Origin: Rhynchonema sp. JSB1_4
Lineage: Eukaryota; Nematoda; Chromadorea; Monhysterida; Xyalidae
NCBI GenBank assembly: GCA_030248065.1
Contig: JASAMV010001434.1
Location: 1-64,000, forward strand
DNA: 64,000 nt
Reading direction: 5' to 3'
A program made the position numbers and the translations under genes. Numbering within the stretch: position 1 is the stretch's first letter; every line of letters begins with the position of its first letter. Below the pieces are notes generated by a model, which worked only from the letters and a program-made list of their open reading frames with translations, had not been told where the DNA came from and ran no database searches. Below are positions 1 through 26,600 of the stretch, in pieces.

Positions 1-381
1 CAGTGTAGTTCCTGGTCCGGAGGGGGAGAAAGCGGACCCTCCGTTTTTTTCGGAGGGGGAGATAGTGTACCCCCGAGCCCCGAGGGGGGAAAGGGGAAGG
101 CCCAAATTCAGGAGAAGTCACTTTTTGAGGTGGAATTTTGACCTATTTTTGCACGTTTTTGGAAAAAAATTCTTCATAAAAAGGGCATTTTGGCCACTTT
201 TGACAACACTGGCCTAAAAATTACTCATGTTGGTCATGTTAGGGCTAAAAATGCCCATTTTAGGCCTAAAAATGCTTATTTTAGACAAAAATTGGGGGAG
301 ATAGTGTACCCGAGTGTACCACCCGAGGGGGAGATAGCGTACCCGAGGGGGGCCCCCGGGCGGCCCCCAGGAACTACACTG
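1..381. mobile_element. hAT-like MITE, family A (first copy)
   Basis: The element starts CAGTGTAGTTCCTGG at base 1 and ends CCAGGAACTACACTG at 381, so the termini are inverted repeats of the CAGTG type seen in hAT transposons. The interior has runs of G/C, GGAGGGGGAGATA motifs and a symmetric core of Taggcctaaaa-type sequence. There is no transposase frame. The same family recurs at 720-1127, 4749-5146 and 5577-5930. The window begins exactly at the terminus, so its left flank and target duplication cannot be seen. Confidence 0.75.
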
Positions 382-410
382 GGGGTCAGTGACTTAATAG
401 AGCCCCCTTC

Positions 411-719
411 CAGTGTTGGAGGGTCTCTGGAGGGGGATACCCACTGTACCGGGCTCGGGGAGAGGGGGGGGGTTTGGGGGGGGGGGTTAGGTTTTTGGGT
501 GAAAATTTTTAATGTGTTTATTAGGTGTGGAATCGTGTGAAAACGTAGATTTGCGCGCCCAGCGTGCGTATTTTTTGGCAAATTTGAGGTAAAAACCACT
601 GATTTTACACTAATTTTGGCCATTTTGCTCAAAAATTGGCACTTCTGGAAAACAAAATCGGGCGAGATACCTACTGTACTGGGGTGAAAATCGGGGGGGG
701 GGGGATACCCACTACCAAG
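411..719. mobile_element. hAT-like MITE, family B
   Basis: It starts CAGTGTTGGAGGGTCTC and carries the family B interior: a GGATACC(T/C)ACTGTACC motif, a stretch ending GGAATCGTGTGAAAACGT, and TTTGAGGTAAAAACCACTG. The same interior is found at 7913-8209 and, in reverse, at 5333-5576. Its right end is fused directly to the family A copy beginning at 720, so the expected CACTG terminus has been lost or overwritten. Confidence 0.6.
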
Positions 720-1127
720 CAGTGTAGGTTCCTGGGGGGGGGGGGGGGGGGGGGGGGGATCCCCCTCTGGGTACGCCATTCTCCCCCTCGGGTGGTACAC
801 TATCCCCCTATCTCCCCTCCGGGGTACACCATTCTCCCCCAATTTTTGCCTAAAATGGCCATTTTTAGGCCTGAAAAATGGGGCATTTTTAGGCCTGAAA
901 TGTGTGATTTTCAGGTCAATGTTCTCAAAAGTCGCCAAAATACTCCTTTTTATGAAGAATTTTTTCCAAAAAGGTGCAAAAATAGGTCAAATTTTCTACC
1001 TCAAAAAGTGACTTTTTCCCGAATTTGGGTCTTCCCCCCTTCCCCCCCCCCTCGGGCAACAACATCTCCCCCCTCCGAAAAAAACGGAGGGTCCGCTATC
1101 TCCCCCTCCGGACCAGGAACTACACTG

Positions 1128-1630
1128 AATACCAATACCATTGCTACCCCAATACCAATACCCAATACCAATACCGGGTGAGACTCAATACCAATACCAA
1201 TACCCAATACCAGATCAATACTACTGAAGTGCCTGGTATTGGGTTTGGTATTGGGTTGGTATTGGTATTGAGTATTGGGTATTGGGTTGGTATTGGGATT
1301 GGGTATTGGGTATTGGGGTTATTGGTTTGGTATTGGGTTTTTGGTCTGGTATTGGGTTGGTATTGGGTTTGGTATTGGTTTGGTATTGGGTTTTGAGTCA
1401 GGTATTGGGTTTGGTATTGGTTTGGTATTGGGTTTTTTCTGATTAGTATTGGGTATTGGTTTCTACCCACACCCTGCAAAACCAATACCAGTACCCAATA
1501 CCAATACCAGGCCAGCTTCAATACCAATACCCAATACCCAATACCAGAATTAGAATTAAAATCAATACCAAACACTGGTATTGGTATTGGTATTGGGTGG
1601 TATTGGTATTGGGTATTGGGGCATCGCGGC
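1128..1630. repeat. TATTGG/CCAATA hexamer array, left arm
   Basis: This is a degenerate array of CCAATA and TATTGG hexamers that switches strand inside the block, with landmark unit breaks such as GGGTGAGAC, AAGTGCCTGG and a GGCCAGC joint. It is the reverse complement of 4237-4748. Every reading frame is nearly stop-free because of the hexamer, so the long open frames here are not genes. Confidence 0.8.
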
Positions 1631-1639
1631 CCACCCATA

Positions 1640-2270
1640 CTCCGGGTATGTCTTGCTCCCCCAATTTTTTCCTAAAATCGGCAAATTTAGGCCTAAAATA
1701 GGCATTTTTAGGCCAAAAATAGGGAAAACTTTAAGTGAAACCTCCAAAAAAACGCCAAAATACCCTTTTTATAAGGGACTTTTCGCAAAAGAAGGCAAAA
1801 ATAGTCCAATTTTTCGACCTCAAAAATGACTTTTTTTCCGGCCCCCCCCCCAAATTGGGACTTCCCCCCCCCCCCGTTTCCCCCCCTGGTAGGTACGTCT
1901 GTTCCCCCCTCCGAAAAATAGTGGAGGGGTACGTCCGTTCCCCCTCCGGACCAGGAACTAAACACTGATTTGAGGTAAAAACCACTGATTTTGCACTAAT
2001 TTCGGCCATTTTGGTCAAAAATTGGCACTTTTGGGGCAAAATCGGGGGGGGATACCTACCGTACCGGGGCGAAAATCGGGGGGGATAGGATACCTACTGT
2101 ACCATACCAAACATCGGGGGGATACCTACTGTACCAGGCGAGGGGGGGATACCTACTGCAATTGGGGGGGGGCCCCCCCCCCCCCCCCCACCTCCAACAC
2201 TGTACCCGAGGGGGACCCCCCTCTCCGTCTCCCCCCACTGCCTGTGCACCACTATGGCTGGGAATACAAC
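1640..2270. mobile_element. Two reverse-oriented MITE fragments
   Basis: 1640-1967 is a family A variant. Its interior carries GGTACGTCTGTTCCCCC instead of the GGAGATAGTG motif, and it ends CCAGGAACTAAACACTG. From 1968 comes a family B-type block (TTTGAGGTAAAAACCACTG, repeated GGGGGATACCTACTGTACC units, then poly-G/poly-C and CCTCCAACACTG). Both match inverted partners at 3913-4236 and 3621-3912. Confidence 0.6.
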
Positions 2271-3620
2271 TCCCACATACCCAATACCAATACCACCTAA
2301 ATACCAATACCAGTGTCTGGTATTGGTATTGGGTCTAATTCTGGTAATTGGGTATTGGTATTAAAGCTGGCCTGGATATTGGTATTGGGTATTGGTATTG
2401 GGTTTTGCCCAGGTATTGGGTCAAAACCAATACCGAATACGTAATTCAGAAAAACCCAAATACCAAACCAAATACAGATCAAACCCAATACCTGACTCAA
2501 AACTAGGCCTGGGCACAATACCACTTTTCATCTTGAATACGAATACCCAATACCAATACGCCCTATACCATTTCCATATTGATAATTGAACCTATCTTTA
2601 TCCTATATCGTATCCATACCGGGTGAGACTACAAATTACCAATACCCAATACCCAGATCAGATCATAACTACTAAAGTGCCTGGTATTGGGTTTGGTATT
2701 GGGTTGGTATGGTATTGGTATTGGGTATTGGTCTTAGTATTGGCTTGGTATTGGGTTTTTGGTCTGGTATTGGGTTGGTATTGGGTTTTGTATTGGTTTG
2801 GTATTGGGTTTTGAGTATGGGTGGGCACAATACCCAATACCCAATACCAATACCACCCAATACCAATACCAGTGCTTGGTATTGGTATTGGGTCTAATTC
2901 TGGTATTGGGTATTGGTATTGAAGCTGGCCTGGTATTGGTATTGGGTATTGGTATTGGGTTTGCCCAGGTATTGGGTCAAAACCAATACCCAATACTAAT
3001 CCAGGAAAACCCAATACCAAACCAATACCAAACCCAATACCTGACTCAAAACCCAATACCAAACCAATACCAATCCAATACCAGACCAAAAACCCAATAC
3101 CAAACCAATACTAAGACCAATACCCAATACCCCATACCAATACCAACCCAATACCCAATACTCAATACCAATACCAACCCAATACCAAACCCAATACCAG
3201 GCACTTCAGTAGTATTGATCTGGTATTGGGTATTGGTATTGGTATTGGGTCTCACCCGGTATTGGTATTGGGTATTGGTATTGGGTCACCAATTTGGTAT
3301 TGGTATTGGGTATTGGGTATTGGTACAGGGCCGGTATTGGTATTGGGTATTGGTATTGGGTGTCAAAAGTGGTATTGTGCCCAGGCCTAGTTTTGAGTCA
3401 GGTATTGGGTTTGGTATTGGTTTGGTATTGGGTTTTTCTGAATTAGTATCGGGTATTGGTTTTGACCCAATACCTGGGCAAACCCAATACCAATACCCAA
3501 TACCAATACCAGGCCAGCTTCAATACCAATACCCAATACCAGAATTAGACCCAATACCAATACCAGACACTGGTATTGGTATTGGGTGGTATTGGTATTG
3601 GGTATTGGGTATTGTGCCCA
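2271..3620. repeat. Central TATTGG array with GGGCACAATAC ends
   Basis: The centre of the palindrome is about 1.35 kb of CCAATA/TATTGG hexamers. Sub-blocks begin or end with the inverted pair GGGCACAATAC / GTATTGTGCCC, seen near 2507, 2822, 3374, 3612, 4240 and 5219. The block 2822-3388 has one such end on each side, as a miniature transposon whose body is hexamer satellite would. Open frames up to 342 codons here are low-complexity translations (YWVLVLGIG and NTQYQYPIP types) and are not coding. Confidence 0.7.
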
Positions 3621-4236
3621 GCCATAGTGGTGCGCAGCAGTGGGGGGGAGACGGAGAGGGGGGTCCCCCTCGGGTACAGTGTTGGAGGTGGGGGGGGGGG
3701 GGGGGGGCGGCCCCCCCCAATTCAGTAGGTATCCCCCCCTCGCCTGGTACAGTAGGTATCCCCCCGATGTTTGGTATGGTACAGTAGGTATCCTATCCCC
3801 CCCGATTTTCACCCCGGTACAGTAGGTATCCCCCCCGATTTTGCCCCAAAAGTGCCAATTTTTGACCAAAATGGCCGAAATTAGTGCAAAATCAGTGGTT
3901 TTTACCTCAAATCAGTGTAGTTCCTGGTCCGGAGGGGGAACAGACGTACCCTCCACTATTTTCGGAGGGGGAACAGACGTACCTACCAGGGGGGGAAGGG
4001 GGGGGGGGAAGTCCCAATTTGGGGGGGGGGCCGGAAAAAAAGTCATTTTTTGAGGTCGAAAAATTGGACTATTTTTGCCTTCTTTTGCGAAAAATCCCCT
4101 ATAAAAAGGGTATTTTGGCGTTTTTTTGGAGGTTTCACTTAAAGTTTACCTATTTTTGGCCTAAAAATGCCTATTTTAGGCCTAAATTTGCCAATTTTAG
4201 GAAAAAATTGGGGGAGCAGACGTACCCGGAGTATGG
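3621..4236. mobile_element. MITE fragments, right-arm partners
   Basis: 3621-3912 is the inverted partner of 1968-2270 and includes CAGTGTTGGAGG followed by long G and C runs. 3913-4236 begins CAGTGTAGTTCCTGGTCC, carries the GGAACAGACGTACC variant motif, and pairs with 1640-1967. No coding frame is present. Confidence 0.6.
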
Positions 4237-4748
4237 GTGGGCACAATACCCAATACCCAATACCAATACCACCCAATACCAATACCAATACCAGTGTTTG
4301 GTATTGGTATTGGGTCTAATTCTGGTATTGGGTATTGGGTATTGGTATTGAAGCTGGCCTGGTATTGGTATTGGGTACTGGTATTGGGTTTGCCCAGGTA
4401 TTGGGTCAAAACCAATACCCAATACTAATCCAGAAAAACCCAATACCAAACCAATACCAAACCCAATACCTGACTCAAAACCCAATACCAAACCAATACC
4501 AAACCCAATACCAACCCAATACCAGACCAAAAACCCAATACCAAACCAATACTAAGACCAATACCCAATACCCAATCCCAATACCAACCCAATACCCAAT
4601 ACTCAATACCAATACCAACCCAATACCAAACCCAATACCAGGCACTTCAGTAGTATTGATCTGGTATTGGGTATTGGTATTGGTATTGGGTCTCACCCGG
4701 TATTGGTATTGGGTATTGGTATTGGGTCACCAATATGGTATTGGTATT
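4237..4748. repeat. TATTGG array, right arm
   Basis: Hexamer array that is the reverse complement of 1128-1630. It starts with GGGCACAATAC and is interrupted at 4748 by the family A element that follows. The array resumes after that element at 5147, so the element landed inside the array. Confidence 0.8.
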
Positions 4749-5146
4749 CAGTGTAGTTCCTGGTCCGGAGGGGGAGATAGCGGACCCCCCGTTTTTTTCG
4801 GAGGGGGAGATAGTGTACCCCCGAGGGGGGGGAAGGGGGGGGGGAAGACCCAAATTCGGGAAAAAGTCACTTTTTGAGGTAGAAAATTTGACCTACTTTT
4901 GCCCCTTTTTCGAAAAAATTCTTCATAAAAAGGGTATTTTGGCGACTTTTGAGAACATTGACCTGAAAATCGCACATTTTAAGCCTAAAAATGCCCATTT
5001 TAGGCCTAAAAATGGCCATTTTAGGCAAAAATTGGGGGAGATAGTGTACCCGGAGGGGGAGATAGGGGGATAGTGTACCACCCGAGGGGGAGATAGCGTA
5101 CCCGTGGGGGGGGGACCCCCCCCTCCCCCCCCCAGGAACTACACTG
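4749..5146. mobile_element. hAT-like MITE, family A, with 8-bp target duplication
   Basis: A 398-bp element from CAGTGTAGTTCC to GGAACTACACTG. The eight bases before it (4741-4748) and after it (5147-5154) are both TTGGTATT. An 8-bp duplication with CAGTG termini is the hAT signature. Because the target is a TATTGG array the match could partly be chance, but intronic MITEs with similar CAGTG ends in this window (9535-9949, 10563-10939) show 8-bp duplications in unique sequence. Confidence 0.85.
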
Positions 5147-5930
5147 TTGGTATTGGGTATTGGGTATTGGTACAAGGCCGGTATTGGTATTGGGTATTGG
5201 TATTGGGTGTCAAAAGTGGTATTGTGCCCAGGCCTAACCCGGAGGGGGAACAGTGGGGCAGGCGTACCTCGGAGGGGGAACAGACGTACCCGAGGGGGGG
5301 ACCCCCCTCCCCCCCCAGGAACTACACTGCCTCAAATTGCCCGAAATTCGCGCGCTTATTCGCGCGCTACGCGCGCAAATACTACGTTTTCACACGATTC
5401 CACACATAATAAACACATAAAAAATTTTCACCCCAAAACCTAACCCCCCCAACCCCCCCAAACCCCCCCTAGGTACATAACCCCCCCCCCGGCCATCGGC
5501 TCTGGTACAGTAGGTATCCCCCCTCTCCGAGCGCGGTACAGTAGGTATCCCCCCCTCCAGAGTACCTCCAACACTGCTCGGGTACGCTATCTCCCCCTCA
5601 GGTGGTACACTATCCCCCTATCTCCCCCTCCGGGTACATTATCTCCCCCAATTTTTGCCTAAAATAGGCATTTTAGGCCTAAAATGGGCATTTTTATACC
5701 AAAAATGTGTGATTTTTAGGTCAATGTTCTCAAAAGTCGCCAAAATGCCCTTTTTATGAAGAATTTTTTCCAAAAAGGGGCAAAAATAGATCAAATTTTC
5801 TACCTCAAAAAGTGACTTTTTCCCGAATTTGGGTCTTCCCCCCCCCTTCCCCCCTCGGGGGTACACTATCTCCCCCTCCGAAAAAAACGGAGGGTCCGCT
5901 ATCTCCCCCTCCGGACCAGGAACTACACTG
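5147..5930. mobile_element. Array remnant plus three MITE copies
   Basis: 5147-5230 is the TATTGG array resumed, ending GTATTGTGCCC. 5236-5332 is a shortened family A-like piece ending GGAACTACACTG. 5333-5576 is a reverse family B copy ending CCTCCAACACTG. 5577-5930 is a reverse family A copy ending GGAACTACACTG. The copies abut without unique spacers. Confidence 0.65.
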
Positions 5931-7280
5931 GTGCACAGGTACATTTATTGGGGGTATTTTTGGGAACATTTTTTTCAGGTTCGGGTCAGTGAATTAATAG
6001 AGGCCCCCCGGAATAGAGCCCCCCGTAATAGAGCCCCCCAAAATGGGGTCAGTGAGTTAATAGAGCCCCCGCTTCTATTTAGGTTTTTACGGTACTTGTT
6101 TTCACTGGTGCAGCTGAGGGGAAGGGGTAAGTAGGTAGATTGACTAGCCATCCTGATGCAGTACGTAAGTCGCCGCCCCGCTGGTACTGTTGTAGGTATA
6201 ATTTTTGGCTTAAAATGGTTTAAAATCGGTATTTTTCACTCCATACAGGTGAAAAATCAAGTGACGCGCGAAATTAGCGCTTAAGAGTACATTCTCATCC
6301 ATATGTATGCATAAAAATTTTGTTCCCGGATGACCCCACCCACCCCACCCTAGCTCGGCCGGTCGGTACAGTAGGTGGGTTGATTGCAGGCAGGCAGGCT
6401 TTTTTGGTGATACAGGGGGTTGATTGCAAAGGCCTGGGTATGGGTAGCTACACCACTGCTTCTTTCTTCAAAACGATGACTGAAAAGATCAAGAACAAGG
6501 AAATGTTATTGCGCGAAGCGCAAAAATTTTGAAAATTTTGGTTAAAAAAAATGGTAATTTCGTTCGAATTTAGGCATACCGGGCCCGGCCCGGTCCCCCC
6601 AAATCTCCGGCCCGGCCCGGTCGACCAAGTCCAAAATCGCGGCCCGGCCCGGCCCGGCCCGTGTACCGGGCCGTTTAGTGCCCATGCCATGCCCAGCACA
6701 GTGGGCCAATAATTTTTTTCGAAAAAAAACCGTTTTTTTTTCAGATCAGATACCGGTACGGTACTTACGTACGGTACGGAATTTCGAAGGGCGAAACACG
6801 TACTTTTAGGCCGTTAAATGCCGCGCGTCTATTGTAGGCCCGAACAAGCCTTGTTTTCACCTGTTTTAGCCTCCTTTTAATCGATTTGTTATCGTGATTT
6901 TGACCCTCAAAATTTTTTTCGCCATTTTGGACAAAAAACATATTTTTCTGCGAAAACTAAATTCCGGTAACTTTTTCGGTTTCTTATTTTTGAAATTTGT
7001 CTGGCTCCTGAAAAAAAGGTTTTCTCGTTTTTTTTCAGGAAAACCCGTTTTATTTTCACAGTGGGCACTATAGCTTTTGTCACTTCATGACTGAAAATAA
7101 GGGTTGATATGGCTGTACGGTGTAATGCGACATTTATCATTCTTCGAAAAAAAACGCAATCCAAATCCGAAACAGAATCACCTTTCTTTCATACCAGATT
7201 CACAACCAAACCAACAAAAGCCAAATAAGAATGTGAACTGCAAACAAATTTTTGGTGCCAATCGGTCTGCGAGCGCCGTG
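5931..7280. other. Non-coding region upstream of the kinase gene
   Basis: No convincing exon is seen. At 5990-6070 the unit AATAGAGCCCCCC is repeated, and a related TTAATAGAGCCCCC lies at 395-408. At 6586-6675 there is a run of CCCGGCC/GGCCCGG repeats. A 5' untranslated exon or promoter for the kinase may lie between 6700 and 7280, but no core promoter element stands out. Confidence 0.4.
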
Positions 7281-22035
<14,755 letters not shown>

Positions 22036-23635
22036 TCATTATGGGAATGACCTGTCTGTGTATATAAACGCTTTACGATGCTATGCTGATTCGATATTTC
22101 AATGATTTCTGAGAGCGTTTTTTCTGTGGATTGATTTGTTGAGTTTAGCCTCCATAAGATTTATAGGATGGGGATTTATTGATCGCAATGTAATTGATGA
22201 TTGTTGCTTGCTTGCACGTTATTACCACTGCTGCACAACCACGAATGTACAATACGTTCCGGGTAACTAACTTATTATCATTTAACATGCAATGAGTGTT
22301 GATTTGTTCGTGTAAATGCGTGACGCTTGCGGCATATATTTCTCAAGATGACATTTTGATTGTTTCTTGCAAAGAACTTCTTATCTGAGCATTTTTTGAA
22401 AAAAGAAATTTAGCGTGTTTGGTTGTGTATATGAGCATTCATTCAGTGTATCTCTCTCTGCTTGCTGCAAGGTATCCAAAACGTTGTGTATTTTTATAAA
22501 TTGCGTGATCAGGCTAAACCCCGGTTATTTATCCCCTCAGCGGCTACCAGCATTTTTTGAAGCAATTATTACTATTTTGATTAGCTTACGGTTCCTTAAT
22601 GTTTTTCATTTCATTCATTGTGTTTTACTCCGAAATGCTTATTTTGTGCAGGGGCAGGCAGCGTGCGGCATATGCATAGTTGTTCTTGTTGTCGTATCCT
22701 CTGGTACTGGTGTGCAATGTAATCCAAAAATCAAAATTGCTCGTGTTTTTATTGCTTCCCGTGTGTTGTTTTTTTGAAACAAATCGGCTCCCATACTTGT
22801 GTGCCAGTGTGCTGTGCCCTTATTTATTCATACCACACTTGTTGTTTACTCTCCGTTTTTTGTTTGATAAATATCTTTAATTATGATTGACTTTAGTTGA
22901 AGGCCCGTACGCTGTATTTTTCACACGCGAATTCCATTTTCTGCATTAATTGCTGCAAGTTTTTGTTATAACTCCCTAAAACGTGTGATTTTCTTTGCGG
23001 TTGTTATACATTTATTTTTTATTGCTGAACTTTTAGTTATACTGTACGAGAATATTTTTGAGATCCAGAATTTTGTGCTTTCGTTTGGAGATTTGTGTGT
23101 AAAAAAGTGCTGCTAGCACAGCATTCAGCTGTTTGGTACATCATAGCCGAATAGCTCTTGGTTCGTTACCGAATGACTCGAATGCATTTTTTAAATTTCA
23201 ATATACGAAACGTTTGGTTGATTTTGCAGTGCTAAATGGTGTTGTTTGTACCACCACTGCTTCCCTGCCTACCTTCTGCTCTATTTCATTCTAGATTTGT
23301 TATTTTTGCAACTGTTTTTTATCCACTATTCACTTCCAAAAATATTTACCATATTTTCGTTTATTTATTACTTGTGTTATGCAAAGTGTAACCTCTATTG
23401 TATGCAATTACAATGCATCGGATCGTCTGGAATACATCGCCAAAATAATATAATGGTTGTTCGGAATTATTGAGGATTACTGTAGTTACTGCGCAGTTCA
23501 AAAGGACTGCATCTTTTCCTTCATTTTCACGCTTTGTGCACCGTTTTGTGGCTGTTTAGCTGACCAAACTTTAGAACGATCCATGTCATTGTTTCTGGAC
23601 AGCATGTAGGTAACTTCAATCAATAGGTTACTCAG
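22036..23635. other. 3' flank of the kinase gene, no gene seen
   Basis: A/T-rich sequence follows the kinase stop codon, with only short open frames and T-rich stretches. It probably contains the kinase 3' untranslated region, but no clear AATAAA signal lies close to the stop. A first exon and promoter of the following membrane-protein gene may be here but were not identified. Confidence 0.4.
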
Positions 23636-26600
23636 CGACATTACCAATTCATAACCGTTCCGGCGGATTTTGGACCGGACGACGAACAGCACGCACGTTT
23701 CGGTGAACAGTACAAAGCATCAAGCATCTTCGCGTCCGATCCCAATGGTGGTGATCAGGGCTGTCGACCATCGTGCCGACTTCACGATATTGTTTAGTTT
23801 AGTTTTCTCTGTGCGGTGCTGTGTCTTCAGATATTGTGGTGCAACGCAACGCAGTTCAGCGTGTGCTCCGCTGGGATGGCAGATTGTTGTGAATTCGCGT
23901 TCGATGTTGACGAAACTCACTTTTCGTTCGCCACTGATGTTGATTCCCGGTGACAGCTGAGATGGTTCAAAAAGGTCGCATACCTGCCCGCAGGCACTGG
24001 GTGCTCTGCCTACGCCTCGACTTCTGTCAACTCGTCGTTGATACTACCAGATGTAATAGGCACACTGGTGCACCTGTGTGCTCCTGTACTCCAGCGTTGT
24101 GACGTTTTTTCGTTTTGCCTTATCTAATCTCACATGCAAATTCTGGCTCTCCGTTGATTTGCCATGAGCGCAATACATGGCTCATCCGAAAGTACAGTAA
24201 AATTGTTGAGTGAAAACGGTTGATCAAGTTTTCTTGGTTATTTCTTGCAATTACTGTAGTCGTGTGCGCGTTAAAATATTCATCATGTTGATGATAGTAT
24301 AGTCCGTCCACCAGCTCATGGCACTTTGTGTTGCTGCTGGCTGGTTTGGTCCCTTCCTCCACGTTCTAATGAAAAAGAAATTGAGTTTGAGCGATTTTTC
24401 AAAAAAAATAAAAAGAATAAAATGTGTCGAAAACGATTGAATTCGATCAAATTTAAAATTAAATTAAATTAAAATCTATAAAACACGTCGATTTCATAAA
24501 AACAGCAATTTAGGAGCAAAAAAATTTTCTCGGAACCTCAATTTCTCTTTCATTAGAACGTGGAGGAAGGGAACAAGTCGGCCAACAGCAACACAAAGTG
24601 CCATGAGCTGGTGGATGGACTATACCACAGGGGTTATAACCCTTCACTGGTCCATTTGGCCCCTGAAGGTGGCCACCGTTGCGGAAGGAAAAAGGACCTC
24701 CAAAAAATTTTTACTCGGACCCAATCTTTTGGGAGAAACTTTTCAAACGCGTTGCCACGCAAAGCGCATGATGCGTGCACTGGCTATAGCGGTCACGTGA
24801 CTTCCGTAGCCAGTGCGCGCATAATGCGCTTTACGGATCAGGCAACGAGGTTGAAAAGTTTCTCCCAAAAGAATTGCCAGAGTATACATTTCAAGAGTCC
24901 AAAAACGAGCGCTTCGCGCGCCAGGCGTACCCATTTGCAATAAAACTTGACATTTTGTATGATATGTATGTATGTGGCGTAAACGCCCGAAATTCTAAAC
25001 AAGCACTAGATAAAAATGACTTTTTGGATTTAGCCAGAAGCTGGATCCGCTACTGGATAATAAAAATTATGTACCACGTACTTTTCTGCCTGCACAGTCC
25101 AACAAGCGTCAGGGACATGGTGATCATCCTGTGCATGGAAAGGCATTACTTATCGGGTACCACAAAACCAAATAGGTTACAGTGCCGCACCCAAAATTGG
25201 ACATGATGCCATTTTGGTAACCAAGGACCAGGCACGAAGTGCACCTTCAAATGGAGGCGCGCATCAAAACAATGCCAGACGTGGGTTGCTAAGGTATACA
25301 AACACACGTATTGGAACAAACATTTGGCCTCGGGTACACATATGCCATTGTGGTGTGGTTTTACATTGACGTATACCTACCAATCTATACCTATATACAT
25401 ATAGCCATCTGTTTTGACCAAAAACTTTGAAAATGCTTTCTTGGCTGAGGATAACGAAGAAATTATACATTATGAAGGAGTCAATTTTCACAATTAAATG
25501 ATTCGCTATAAAATGATGAACGACTCTTACTCCATACAATTTTGCAAATTTGTCCTCACTTTGGCAATCGGTAAGTTCGGTTCGAATAATCGCTTTAAAG
25601 AAGTGGAGGGTGTAATTGAAAGGTGTCCCTTTTGCTGCAAGTGAAACATCAACTTGCAAACGGCTGAAAATTTGTGTTGTCGTTTCATAGCGCCACGCAA
25701 CACGCCAGTTTCTGGCCCCTAGCCCTCGGGTATGTATACTCGAAACCGGAACATGTGAAGCAGCTTAGGTCGTATTGGCATGTAAAACACCGCAAACCAT
25801 CAAGTGCACATCGTTCTGGGGAAAATGTTATTCGTCTGTTCGGGTTTCGGGTTTTCTTTCAATTTTAAGCGCTATTTTCCGAAACCCGAACATGCGACAC
25901 ATTTTCTCTCCAAAACCGTGTGCACTGTAGCTTGAGGGTATACATGCTGTTAATTACCTATACGACCTAAAAAGCTCGGTATGTTCGGGTCCCGAGTCTG
26001 GGCGACGGCTACAGTGCGATTTCAACGCTCACGTACACACGTCGAACTTGTACGGTCTGTATCAGCGCGATGTTTCAGTGTCTAGCGTGCTGTGCAATGG
26101 CTGCCCGTGTCTGGGCCATGAGGTGATCTACGCGAATGGCACCCGATGCTACGAAGTGTTTCGCGGAATGACCGCATACACGACGGCCGACAAAATATGT
26201 GCGGACATCGGTGGCCATCTGGCCTGGGTGGAGCACATTGCCATTCAAACGCAGCTGTTCCCGTGGCTATCCAACGTTAGTGTAATAGGGGTCCGGAAAA
26301 CTGAAAGCTACACAACATAAACTATGTATATTAGCAGCATGTTTTATGAAACATCAGGTTTCGACGTTGCTACACTTAGCATATACAGGGTTGCGACGTG
26401 GGTCAACTATTTGTTGGTCGTGTGATCTATCCAGCTGTAATTGATACTTGTGTGAGGCAAACCCAGGAAGATGTATAGTCCAGCCACGAACTCATGAGAC
26501 GACTTATTTTGAAGTTGACTTGAACGGACCCAATAATGTTCTGGTTCCACGTATTTCGGAAATAAAAGAAAGAGAAACGCATGTGTTTTTTAAAAACACG

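Larger units (their letters stand above)
720..5146. repeat. 4.4 kb imperfect palindrome of nested elements
   Basis: The left arm (720 to about 2815) is the reverse complement of the right arm (about 3045 to 5146). Matched pairs from outside in are: family A MITE 720-1127 with 4749-5146; TATTGG array 1128-1630 with 4237-4748; MITE 1640-1967 with 3913-4236; family B-related block 1968-2270 with 3621-3912; array 2271-2520 with 3370-3620; and 2600-2815 with 3045-3250. The left arm is more diverged than the right. Beyond 720 and 5146 the flanks no longer match, so the symmetry ends exactly at the family A termini. Confidence 0.8.

Noticed and set aside
2759..3787. 342-codon open frame, and many others in the TATTGG arrays
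   Set aside because: The hexamer TATTGG/CCAATA has no stop in most frames, so long frames arise on both strands at once. The translations are only YWVLG or NTQYPIP repeats.
25264..25659. 131-codon minus-strand frame
   Set aside because: It has no recognisable motif, lies in a long intron between lectin-gene exons on the other strand, and no splice partners were found.
26015..26275. Lectin exon starting at 26066 after GATGTTTCAG
   Set aside because: That acceptor is possible, but the open frame continues upstream to a Cys-containing start at 26015 that joins in phase to the exon ending 23938. The choice is not settled.
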